Below are positions 1 through 5,457 of a stretch of DNA of 5,643 bases, piece by piece. Below the pieces are notes generated by a model, which searched no databases, was not told the origin of the DNA, and saw only the letters and a list, made by a program, of their open reading frames with translations. How positions within the stretch are numbered: the stretch's first letter is position 1; each line of letters opens with the position of its first letter. The stretch is from Bacteroidales bacterium UBA6248 (GTDB lineage: Bacteria; Bacteroidota; Bacteroidia; Bacteroidales; Lentimicrobiaceae), in assembly GCA_002441345.1 (NCBI GenBank), contig DJVU01000033.1, positions 1-5,643 of the forward strand, in the 5' to 3' direction. The position numbers were made by a program, and so were the translations under genes.

Positions 1-309
1 CCCGTCTTCTCTTGCCGCCTTAACAAGAAGGTTTTTAAACACATCATTATCGGCAAGAGGTTTTTGCCCGATTTTATCGATATACGGGGACAACTGGTTG
101 CTGAAAGTTCCTCCGTTTTGTACATAGAGTGATAATAACTTCTTCAGATTTCCCTGTTCGGTCGTCTGGCTGCGGCCATAAGTGATCTGCCGGCTGCCGT
201 TTGTTCCATCCGGATATACCACCAGAGCATCATATTTCCCCTCAGGGGTTCCGGTTTCAAAGACGTTAATAACGCACTTGATCAGTTGTTTTGTTTTTTC
301 GTCTATCAT
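1..309 (-). CDS. GH46 chitosanase/lysozyme-like protein, N-terminal part (runs off the left edge)
   Basis: The reading frame is open from an ATG at 309 to the window edge (103 codons, no stop), so the C-terminus is missing. An AGGG ribosome binding site at 318-321 lies 8 bases before the ATG. The protein starts MIDEKTKQLIKCVINVFETG and continues with DGTNGSRQITYG and RSQTTEQGNL. This resembles the N-terminal active-site region of glycoside hydrolase family 46 chitosanases. There, an acidic residue after a hydrophobic helix (here Glu18) acts as proton donor and an Asp about 16-18 residues later in a DG turn (here Asp34) acts as general base. Known family members hydrolyse beta-1,4 links in chitosan, and related lysozyme-fold enzymes cut peptidoglycan. 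There is no signal peptide: the catalytic region begins almost at residue 1. The gene lies 34 bases after the 518-aa gene, so the two are probably cotranscribed. The family call comes from remembered motif similarity and the exact substrate is unknown. Confidence 0.65.
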   Translation of the reverse strand, partial: MIDEKTKQLIKCVINVFETGTPEGKYDALVVYPDGTNGSRQITYGRSQTTEQGNLKKLLSLYVQNGGTFSNQLSPYIDKIGQKPLADNDVFKNLLVKAAREDG

Positions 310-343
310 AACGTGTTCCCTGTTAAATGTGACTGCATCCAAG

Positions 344-1900
344 TTACCATTGAAGGTTTTCATCGGGGTTTGGACAACGAGGAACTGGTTTGCACACAAA
401 AGCCAGGATAAAAATATTGTCATCCTCGATTGATGTTGGTGATGGATTTTGTGGTGATTTCGGCTGAATGTCCGGGAGCTTCTTTAGTAAGGACGCAGAA
501 GCCAATGCCTGATTCAGCAACACTACATTTGCCTGCCGTTGCCTGTTAGCGCCTACAATGGTTTTTACCATTTTCGATTCCTGAAGTACATTTTTGGCAG
601 GATTTAGAATGAGAGGTTTTCTGGTTGCGACCGATGCGACGGGACTCACATTATGTGTCATAGGGGCTTGGGATAATTTTACCGGCGTAACGCCCATCAA
701 TACAGAACCGGTTTGTTTGCCTGGCAGACTTATATTGTTTATCGTTTTAATTTTTGTTGTGACATTGAGCCGCGTTTGGGTATCGAGTCGAAGCGTTTGT
801 ACATTCATATTTTTTAGAAATATATGCGGAAGGAAGCGAAAACCACCAAACTTGCCGTTTGGTTTATTTGGAACCTGTTTTGTTTTAATCACAATTTTAC
901 GGGCAAAGACAACAGCGACAGGGTATGACGGACATATGCCGTTTGGCGGATCACCGCCATCAGACAATAATCTTCCGTCACCAAATTTCCAGAATTGCGC
1001 TCTGAAGACTTCCGGTCTAAACCAGGGGCGCAGCAGTTTTGCCGAGCTGAATTCAAACCGTAAGGATTCTATGGAACTGCCGGCGTTGCCTACATTAAAT
1101 CTATTCCGGATTTCCTGGGGGGCATCTGACAATAATTTTACAAGTTCGGCTTCGGTAATCTCGAACGGTTGCCACGAACTTTCATCCAAGGCACTTGCCG
1201 GAGTATAACTGGTTGGAAATACGGTGACCAGGTCTTTATCACGGGTTAGACTGTCAATATCCGGATTAAAGCTTTTAGACCACTCTGCCCATGTGAGGTG
1301 CGGGGATTTTGAACCGAGAGCTTCTACGACAACTTGTGCCGTTTCCACCTGAATACGATAACCTTTAGTTTCCCATTGAGATTGCGCATCGGCAAGATTG
1401 TTGCGAAGTTCAGGCTCCGTGACTTCATTCCATGTCTTTATTTCGTTGGGATCAGTGAGCGATTTAGCGGTGCCTGTTTGTGAAGTATAGGCCTGCAATG
1501 CATTTTCATACAGCGACTGATAATTGTGATAAAGCATAAGCTGCATGCTGTCGTTTATTGTTCCGTCTGAACTTACTGTTGACAGCACATTATGTGCTTG
1601 TCTGTACTTAACTTCTTCATCATCTGTTCTTGTTGATGAAGCAAATGTTGCTTCCTGAAGGATGCTTTTATACACATTCCATAAAAAATCTTCTGCATGG
1701 GGTTCCCAGGCAATGCCCGTTGGAATCATATTGGTAATCATCGAAAATTCAATGATGTTGGCGTAGGTGGCGTCGTCCAATAAATTCAGCTTTGCTTTTT
1801 TATAAGACAATGGCGTTACCGGGAAACTTAAAAACGTATCGTCACTACTGAATACGTTTGCTGCCTTGGCCATGAGAGCTAATTGTGCCGCTGCATCCAT
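344..1900 (-). CDS. Uncharacterised 518-aa protein, paralogue of the 528-aa neighbour
   Basis: I chose the ATG at 1900 (MDAAAQLALMAKAANVF) because AAAGGA at 1912-1917 precedes it by 11 bases. The frame extends upstream to a GTG at 1948, but that codon lies in the loop region of a strong hairpin and has no usable ribosome binding site. I do not recognise the family. The protein aligns with the 528-aa neighbour along most of its length: a DDT near the N-terminus (20-22), GI-P-EDF (62-72), LRN...W..GY (165-181), RPWF (291-294), LSDGGDPPNG (312-321), P-YP (324-327) and a C-terminal AFVC...P..P-P ending in W (500-518). Residues 339-482 hold 22 Lys/Arg and only 3 Asp/Glu, so this segment is strongly basic and rich in Asn, Val, Thr and Gln. 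It replaces the Gly/Ser-rich segments of the paralogue. No signal peptide, membrane helix or catalytic motif is visible. A structural or binding role is inference. Confidence 0.9.
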   Translation of the reverse strand: MDAAAQLALMAKAANVFSSDDTFLSFPVTPLSYKKAKLNLLDDATYANIIEFSMITNMIPTGIAWEPHAEDFLWNVYKSILQEATFASSTRTDDEEVKYRQAHNVLSTVSSDGTINDSMQLMLYHNYQSLYENALQAYTSQTGTAKSLTDPNEIKTWNEVTEPELRNNLADAQSQWETKGYRIQVETAQVVVEALGSKSPHLTWAEWSKSFNPDIDSLTRDKDLVTVFPTSYTPASALDESSWQPFEITEAELVKLLSDAPQEIRNRFNVGNAGSSIESLRFEFSSAKLLRPWFRPEVFRAQFWKFGDGRLLSDGGDPPNGICPSYPVAVVFARKIVIKTKQVPNKPNGKFGGFRFLPHIFLKNMNVQTLRLDTQTRLNVTTKIKTINNISLPGKQTGSVLMGVTPVKLSQAPMTHNVSPVASVATRKPLILNPAKNVLQESKMVKTIVGANRQRQANVVLLNQALASASLLKKLPDIQPKSPQNPSPTSIEDDNIFILAFVCKPVPRCPNPDENLQW

Positions 1901-1911
1901 AAAACAAATTT

Positions 1912-1917
1912 TCCTTT
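1912..1917 (-). promoter_or_regulatory. Ribosome binding site that sets the start of the 518-aa gene
   Basis: AAAGGA lies 11 bases before the ATG at 1900. It decides between this ATG and the in-frame GTG at 1948, which overlaps the right arm and loop of the 14-bp hairpin and has only a GGAGG buried in the opposite arm and overlapping the codon. Confidence 0.6.
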
Positions 1918-1927
1918 CTTTTTTATT

Positions 1928-1961
1928 GTATAGTCTGGAGGCTTTCACCTCCAGACTATAC
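1928..1961. terminator. Perfect 14-bp hairpin between the two paralogue genes
   Basis: The arms GTATAGTCTGGAGG (1928-1941) and CCTCCAGACTATAC (1948-1961) are exact reverse complements around a 6-base loop. On the plus strand the stem is followed by a T-rich run (GTTCTTTTTCTTTC), so it has the form of an intrinsic terminator for plus-strand transcripts. On the minus strand, the strand of the genes, A-rich sequence follows, so it is not a normal terminator for the operon. It may instead act as an mRNA-processing or stability element between cistrons, or stop antisense transcription. The structure itself is certain; its role is inferred. Confidence 0.7.
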
Positions 1962-1974
1962 GTTCTTTTTCTTT

Positions 1975-1999
1975 CTCAGTGCCTTTTAGTATCACTGAG
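1975..1999. repeat. Short inverted repeat just after the 528-aa gene
   Basis: CTCAGTG (1975-1981) and CACTGAG (1993-1999) pair across an 11-base loop (CCTTTTAGTAT), 21 bases past the stop codon of the 528-aa gene. There is no T-run on the minus strand. With the longer hairpin 13 bases further on, it forms a two-hairpin spacer between the paralogues. Confidence 0.6.
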
Positions 2000-2020
2000 C
2001 TGATGAAGTGCCTGGTTTTC

Positions 2021-3607
2021 TCAAATCCATTCAGTAATATTAGGAAGGGGATCAGGCGATTTCGGAAACACATGGCATTTAAAGCCGATGATTTGAGTTC
2101 CGGGCACCCTCATTGTCTGTGTATCGCTGTCGTAGTGATAGTCAGTAGAGCTTTGCCCGCTGGCAGAGCTTCGCGAGTGTGACCCGCCGAATGTAAATGG
2201 TCCCAACGATAACACACCGCCGCCACCGGCAGAAGATCTCTCCCAACTGGAAAACGCGTCGGAAAAACCGCTCGACTTGGCAGAACACATCCACAGGTCT
2301 TTGATGAGTATCATGGTTGTCGGATAAGCCGGAATGAGGCCTTTGGGGGGTGTGCCTCCATCTGAAACCATTTCACCTTTGGCTTGCGGATTATTTTGAT
2401 CCATGCGCCAGGTTTTACTGGAAAGATAGGCTGTCTTGAACCACGGACGCACAATCGGCACCTGAGCAATCTTGAAACGTAAAGTGAAGTAATCGGAATC
2501 GAACTGAACATGGGACTGCGACGACCCGCTGGCACTGCTTGCGGAACCGCCGCCGCCGAAAATACCAAAATAACTTCCTCCGGCTCTGGTTTTGGAGCTT
2601 TTCATGCTGTAACTTGAGTTTGAACTGTTATTGTAATCAGTTGAGGTGAAAGTAAATTCTGTCCAACCGGAAGCATCAATAAAATCTCCCGGGACTGCCG
2701 CGCTGTAGAAAAAGTCACTGCCGGAAGCCAGACCGGTGAGTCGTGCTTTTTCAAGATCGTCCCGATACTGGGCTTTCAGAAGGGACATGTCGCGCTGCAT
2801 GACTTGATCAATAAACGCGGCGATCTGTTCGTAATCGTTTTTATAACCGCTGGAAACCCAGTCAGCCATGGCTGCTTTGACTTTATTTCGCAGGATGTTG
2901 GCGTTGATGGCCCAATATTGGACAGCTTTCTGGTTATCGGCCGACAAGGCATCAATGCGATGCATGTTGTATTCCAGTGCGGCATCGATATATGCTGACA
3001 TCTTTGTGTTGTATACCTGGACCAAAGGACTTGGTTCCGAGACTTGTGTTTCGCTGTCATCGATAAGATTCTTTTTGGTTTTTGTAATCTGAAGCAGGTT
3101 TCTGAATTTCTCAATTTTTTGTTTTGTAGCATCAGGAAGTTCTGATTTCATCACCTGACTCATGCGCAGAATATACTCGTATCGTTCAGACAACGTTCCT
3201 TCGTTATTCATGACGCTCAGGCTGGCAAATTGATTATTGGTGTTTGCTGCTACATCAGGAACGAAATCGACCAGGCGGGCAAAATCCTCAGCCTGGCGGA
3301 TGAGCTGCGCGGCATCGGTTGCGCGTAATTGTTCCAGCAGGGCAGGGGTCAGTTCAGGTTGTTTTGTTTCCTCTTTCGAGCCGTCCGTATTGGTTGTGCG
3401 CATTTCATCCAGTGCGGCTTTGCGAACTACTCCGGTAAGACCCTGCTTGAGAAACCTGAAATCTTCAGGGGATATCGGAATACCGGGGGTTGCCCAACTG
3501 AAAAAGTTATCTTCGGATTTGGGTACAGTATCGTCACCATTCGTTAAAATGTTATATACCTTACCCATGATTGAATTCAACATAACATCTGGAGCAACAA
3601 GAGCCAT
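2021..3607 (-). CDS. Uncharacterised 528-aa protein with duplicated Gly/Ser-rich module
   Basis: The ATG at 3607 follows a near-perfect AAAGGAGGT (3614-3622) by 6 bases, so the start is secure. I cannot name the family. In order: an N-terminal segment (1-60) with SWATPGIPISPEDF; a largely helical, charged region (about 60-295); a Ser/Gly-rich stretch (326-366); the core TLRF...RPWF (387-390)...W400...MVSDGGTPPKG (413-423)...PAYPT (426-430) followed by a hydrophobic strand; a second Gly/Ser stretch (443-488); and a C-terminal VPGTQIIGFKC segment ending in W527-I528. The two Gly/Ser stretches are related copies, each ending DSD..T-(L/M)-R. The core is shared with the downstream 518-aa protein. 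There is no signal peptide or obvious membrane helix. The alternation of Gly/Ser loops with beta-like strands could suit a beta-rich assembly or pore-forming surface, but this is only inference. It is probably the main translated product of the cluster, given its ribosome binding site. Confidence 0.95.
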   Translation of the reverse strand: MALVAPDVMLNSIMGKVYNILTNGDDTVPKSEDNFFSWATPGIPISPEDFRFLKQGLTGVVRKAALDEMRTTNTDGSKEETKQPELTPALLEQLRATDAAQLIRQAEDFARLVDFVPDVAANTNNQFASLSVMNNEGTLSERYEYILRMSQVMKSELPDATKQKIEKFRNLLQITKTKKNLIDDSETQVSEPSPLVQVYNTKMSAYIDAALEYNMHRIDALSADNQKAVQYWAINANILRNKVKAAMADWVSSGYKNDYEQIAAFIDQVMQRDMSLLKAQYRDDLEKARLTGLASGSDFFYSAAVPGDFIDASGWTEFTFTSTDYNNSSNSSYSMKSSKTRAGGSYFGIFGGGGSASSASGSSQSHVQFDSDYFTLRFKIAQVPIVRPWFKTAYLSSKTWRMDQNNPQAKGEMVSDGGTPPKGLIPAYPTTMILIKDLWMCSAKSSGFSDAFSSWERSSAGGGGVLSLGPFTFGGSHSRSSASGQSSTDYHYDSDTQTMRVPGTQIIGFKCHVFPKSPDPLPNITEWI

Positions 3608-3764
3608 GACAGTACCTCCTTTAATTTTGTTTTTTGATTAGCGAAAAATGTAGCGGCTATAAGACCAGGCGTCCGGCAACTCTTCATCTTTATGAAATTT
3701 TATTTAACCAGCAACGCCTAGGCCAGTGAATAACCGTTTACCTTAGACCGTATCGGTGCAAGCG
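3608..3764 (-). promoter_or_regulatory. Structured 157-base leader before the 528-aa gene
   Basis: On the minus strand CCTAGGCGT (3714-3722) can pair with ACGCCTGG (3665-3672), one bulged base, enclosing a small 5-bp hairpin TTCAT-AAAG-ATGAA (3683-3696). A further bulged stem, GACCCGTA with TACGGTC, joins the end of the 24-aa ORF to this region. The ribosome binding site AAAGGAGGT (3614-3622) lies downstream of these structures. I recognise no riboswitch class and no good -35/-10 pair. A leader RNA or processed spacer is possible. Confidence 0.3.
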
Positions 3765-3839
3765 TTACGGGTCAAAGCCGTTAATTATTTGAAGCATCGT
3801 GACACTCACCGCCATCGCGATTTGTTCATTATGATTCAT
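3765..3839 (-). CDS. Possible 24-aa small protein or leader peptide
   Basis: This short frame reads MNHNEQIAMAVSVTML, then QIINGFDP and TAA. It is supported by an ideal ribosome binding site, AGGAGG at 3848-3853, with 8 bases to the ATG, as strong as those of the large genes. It sits 58 bases after the hemopexin-peptidase gene and 157 bases before the 528-aa gene. The protein is mildly hydrophobic in the middle (IAMAVSVTMLQII) but too short for a confident membrane call. It could be a real small protein, a leader peptide coupling the cluster, or the decayed start of a further paralogue: its QIAMAV faintly resembles QLALMA at the start of the 518-aa protein. Reading on past the stop in the same frame meets further stops soon and shows nothing recognisable. 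The ribosome binding site is the main support for this call. Confidence 0.45.
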   Translation of the reverse strand: MNHNEQIAMAVSVTMLQIINGFDP

Positions 3840-3847
3840 TGAATGTT

Positions 3848-3853
3848 CCTCCT
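3848..3853 (-). promoter_or_regulatory. Ribosome binding site AGGAGG of the 24-aa ORF
   Basis: AGGAGG lies 8 bases before the ATG at 3839 and is the chief reason to call that short ORF. A perfect TATAAT (3859-3864, minus strand) sits just upstream, but no -35 box is visible at the right distance, so I do not call a promoter here. Confidence 0.6.
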
Positions 3854-3897
3854 TTTTTATTATAGTGAATAATCAATCTGTTATCGTATCAGTGCGA

Positions 3898-5169
3898 TCA
3901 GTCCATGATACGACCATAGCCATACCGCCGGTCGTCACCGTAATACAGATGGGCTGAGAAAGAGGCGTAACTGCAAGAGTTGTGAATGGCTTCATCGGCG
4001 GTTTGGGCCGAATAGTATTTGGGTATTTTCGGATCGGCTTGCGGTGGTTCGTACCATTCCGGGATGTGATTGTTAGCGGCACCACTATTGTTATCCACAT
4101 AATGGATAACTTCATGTGCTACAATAGCCGCTCGGCAATTAGGGCCGCATCCTTGTGGAAACAGTGTTGTAAAGCTCACCTTGTCGTTGAAGGTGGTGTA
4201 TGCCCGGACATTGGCTGTTCCATCGGGCCCCGCGTATCCGTTTGCAGCCGCCTCCTTGTCCGAGTGGGCCCTGAAGATAGTCGAGCTTTTGTCGAGAGCC
4301 TGTGTGAGACCGGCAAAATTGGCGGCAATTGTGTTCAAATATCCAAGCTTCTTGTTGGCAGGCCAGGCTGGATCAATATGGAAATGTGTCTGTAATGCCT
4401 GTTCGAACAGCGGCAAAGGGAAGGCAAATGTCACGCCTGTTTGCAGCCAGGCCATGTAGGCTGTCACTTGCGGCTGCGCCGCCCAGATCCATTTGAGCGC
4501 TTCGCTCTTCGCTAGCCCGGCAGCCAACAATTCCAGCAGACCCGGCCAGTTCCGGAGCAGGACGCGTGGCTCTTGATCCGGTTTGTCCGTTGCCCAATCA
4601 TAGCGGCAGTAGGAATCGCCTTTAAAGAAATAGGCTTTTCCTTTGTAAGAACCGCGTCCGTTAAGGCAGGCGTCAAACCCGGTAGCGAAGACGCCCGGTA
4701 GATTCCAGGCGCTGAGAGGCTGTGGATACCCGGCATCGATACGTTCAGTAGCCCAGTCGTAGCGGACGTAGGAATCATTTTTGAAGAAAAAGGCTTTACC
4801 CTCAAACGGTCCTTCGCCATTGAGGCAGGCCGTTATACCAGTAGCAAAATCACCGGGGAGGCCCCAGGCAGTCAGGGGTTGCGGAAATCCCGCATCACCG
4901 CTGTCCGATTTCCAATCATAACGGGCATATTCACCGGCCTTAAAGAAATAGGCTTTGCCGGCATATTTGCCTCTGCCGTCGAGCGCGGTATCAAAGTCGC
5001 CCGCGAAAGCCGGAGGCAATTTCCATGCTCTCAGAACAGGTTCGGTTCCAAACTCGGTCTTATCGGATGTCCAGTCATATCGGAAGTATTGGTCGCCTTT
5101 GAAAAAGTACGATTTAGCGGCGTATGGGCCGCCGCCGTTGAGGCTTGCATCGATCCATTGACCTGTCAT
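3898..5169 (-). CDS. Hemopexin-repeat (photopexin-like) protein with HExxH metallopeptidase-like domain
   Basis: The ATG at 5169 has AAGGAG (5178-5183) 8 bases upstream. The 423-aa product has two parts. Residues 5-210 are four hemopexin repeats with a period of exactly 53 residues: N11, D64, N117 and N170 mark the (N/D)G turn, and each repeat carries an (S/A)(Y/F)FFK...Y.RYDW motif. Four repeats make one beta-propeller, which in this family binds protein, haem or metal. A helical linker (about 210-295) leads to a zinc-peptidase-like domain. This has HEVIH at 352-356 (His352, Glu353, His356), a CGPNC pair just before it (341-345), and EAIHNSCSYASF at 393-404, which resembles the A..N..SY..F motif of M35/aspzincin-type peptidases. 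The usual GTxDxxY third-ligand motif is not evident; His368, Glu371 or Asp392/Glu393 could serve instead. No signal peptide precedes the first repeat. Predicted role: a proteolytic enzyme targeted by its propeller. It is the first large gene of the cluster. Confidence 0.92.
   Translation of the reverse strand: MTGQWIDASLNGGGPYAAKSYFFKGDQYFRYDWTSDKTEFGTEPVLRAWKLPPAFAGDFDTALDGRGKYAGKAYFFKAGEYARYDWKSDSGDAGFPQPLTAWGLPGDFATGITACLNGEGPFEGKAFFFKNDSYVRYDWATERIDAGYPQPLSAWNLPGVFATGFDACLNGRGSYKGKAYFFKGDSYCRYDWATDKPDQEPRVLLRNWPGLLELLAAGLAKSEALKWIWAAQPQVTAYMAWLQTGVTFAFPLPLFEQALQTHFHIDPAWPANKKLGYLNTIAANFAGLTQALDKSSTIFRAHSDKEAAANGYAGPDGTANVRAYTTFNDKVSFTTLFPQGCGPNCRAAIVAHEVIHYVDNNSGAANNHIPEWYEPPQADPKIPKYYSAQTADEAIHNSCSYASFSAHLYYGDDRRYGYGRIMD
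4540..5157 (-). repeat. Four 159-bp hemopexin-encoding repeats
   Basis: This is the DNA behind the four hemopexin repeats (residues 5-210 of the 423-aa protein). The unit is 159 bases and in phase, with no insertion or deletion between the anchor (N/D)G codons. The nucleotide copies have diverged (for example AYFFKGDSY against AFFFKNDSY), so the array is an old duplication kept by selection rather than a fresh tandem expansion. The last repeat drifts after its YDW motif into the linker. Confidence 0.85.
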
Positions 5170-5234
5170 AATTTGTTCTCCTTTCAGGTGTTTGATTCTG
5201 CGTTACTTGTTTGCTGATCCCTGTATGTTTAGGG

Positions 5235-5372
5235 TCAGGACTTGAAAAATAAGTTTTCAGTCTCCAGCTTAAGTTGCAGATTTATTTTAATGAAACATGT
5301 GGAACCAAAGGCATCATCGACGCCCTCCGCATAGAGCGGGACTTTTATTGAACCGAATTTTAATAACTCCAT
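5235..5372 (-). CDS. Possible 45-aa ORF in the intergenic region (real small gene or remnant)
   Basis: An ATG at 5372 opens a 45-codon frame ending TGA at 5235-5237. It begins MELLKFGSIKVPLYAEGVDD and ends INLQLKLETENLFFKS. The composition is protein-like, with alternating hydrophobic and charged residues suggesting beta-strands. There is no ribosome binding site: the ATG follows a TAA directly and lies 2 bases past the putative -10 box. If that promoter is used, transcription would start inside the ATG-GAG, and the ORF could not be translated from this ATG except from a slightly longer transcript. It may therefore be the remnant of a displaced gene, or the promoter call may be wrong. No family recognised. 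Confidence 0.3.
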   Translation of the reverse strand: MELLKFGSIKVPLYAEGVDDAFGSTCFIKINLQLKLETENLFFKS

Positions 5373-5374
5373 TT

Positions 5375-5403
5375 AATATAAAATGCAAGAAAAAAGCTTT
5401 CAA
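5375..5403 (-). promoter_or_regulatory. Candidate sigma70-type promoter for the hemopexin-peptidase gene
   Basis: Reading the minus strand, TTGAAA (5398-5403) and TATATT (5375-5380) each match the consensus -35 and -10 at five of six positions and are separated by exactly 17 bases. Transcription would begin near 5368, leaving a leader of about 200 bases before the ATG at 5169. The region is AT-rich, so a chance match is possible. The position, directly upstream of the first gene of the cluster and just after the heptad repeat, favours it. Confidence 0.45.
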
Positions 5404-5408
5404 AAACA

Positions 5409-5457
5409 GTGAAGAGTGAAGGGTGAATGGAGAAGCGTGAAAAGTGAATAGTGAAAG
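5409..5457. repeat. Heptanucleotide tandem repeat, consensus GTGAANN, seven units
   Basis: GTGAA recurs at 5409, 5416, 5423, 5437, 5444 and 5451, all in the same 7-base phase. The missing position (5430) holds the degenerate GAGAA. The two bases after each GTGAA vary (GA, GG, TG, GC, AA, TA, AG). Similar short heptad arrays occur in intergenic DNA of several bacterial groups. Here the array lies between the partial nucleotidyltransferase-like gene and the promoter candidate. Confidence 0.9.

Noticed and set aside
594..1208. Open frame of 204 codons on the plus strand
   Set aside because: It lies wholly antisense to the 518-aa gene, has no ribosome binding site, and its product shows no family-like motif.
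1901..1948. N-terminal extension of the 518-aa protein to the GTG at 1948
   Set aside because: The start would sit in a perfect hairpin, lacks a spaced ribosome binding site, and the extra residues (KKERK-type) do not match the paralogue's start.
2776..3132. 118-codon frame on the minus strand inside the 528-aa gene
   Set aside because: It is an alternative frame of a gene with a secure start and paralogue support, and its sequence shows no domain.
3640..3764. Possible cyclic-di-GMP (GEMM) riboswitch, because of GGTAAACGG and GGACGC fragments
   Set aside because: The conserved elements are not in the GEMM order and the two-helix architecture cannot be drawn.
3859..3864. Perfect TATAAT on the minus strand before the small ORF
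   Set aside because: No -35 box at 16-18 bases; the region is AT-rich, so I do not call a promoter from a -10 alone.
3982..4459. Plus-strand frames over the peptidase domain
   Set aside because: They are antisense to a clearly domain-bearing gene and have no independent support.
5409..5457. CRISPR-like array
   Set aside because: The unit is only 7 bases with 2-base variable positions; there are no spacers of the right length and no cas genes.
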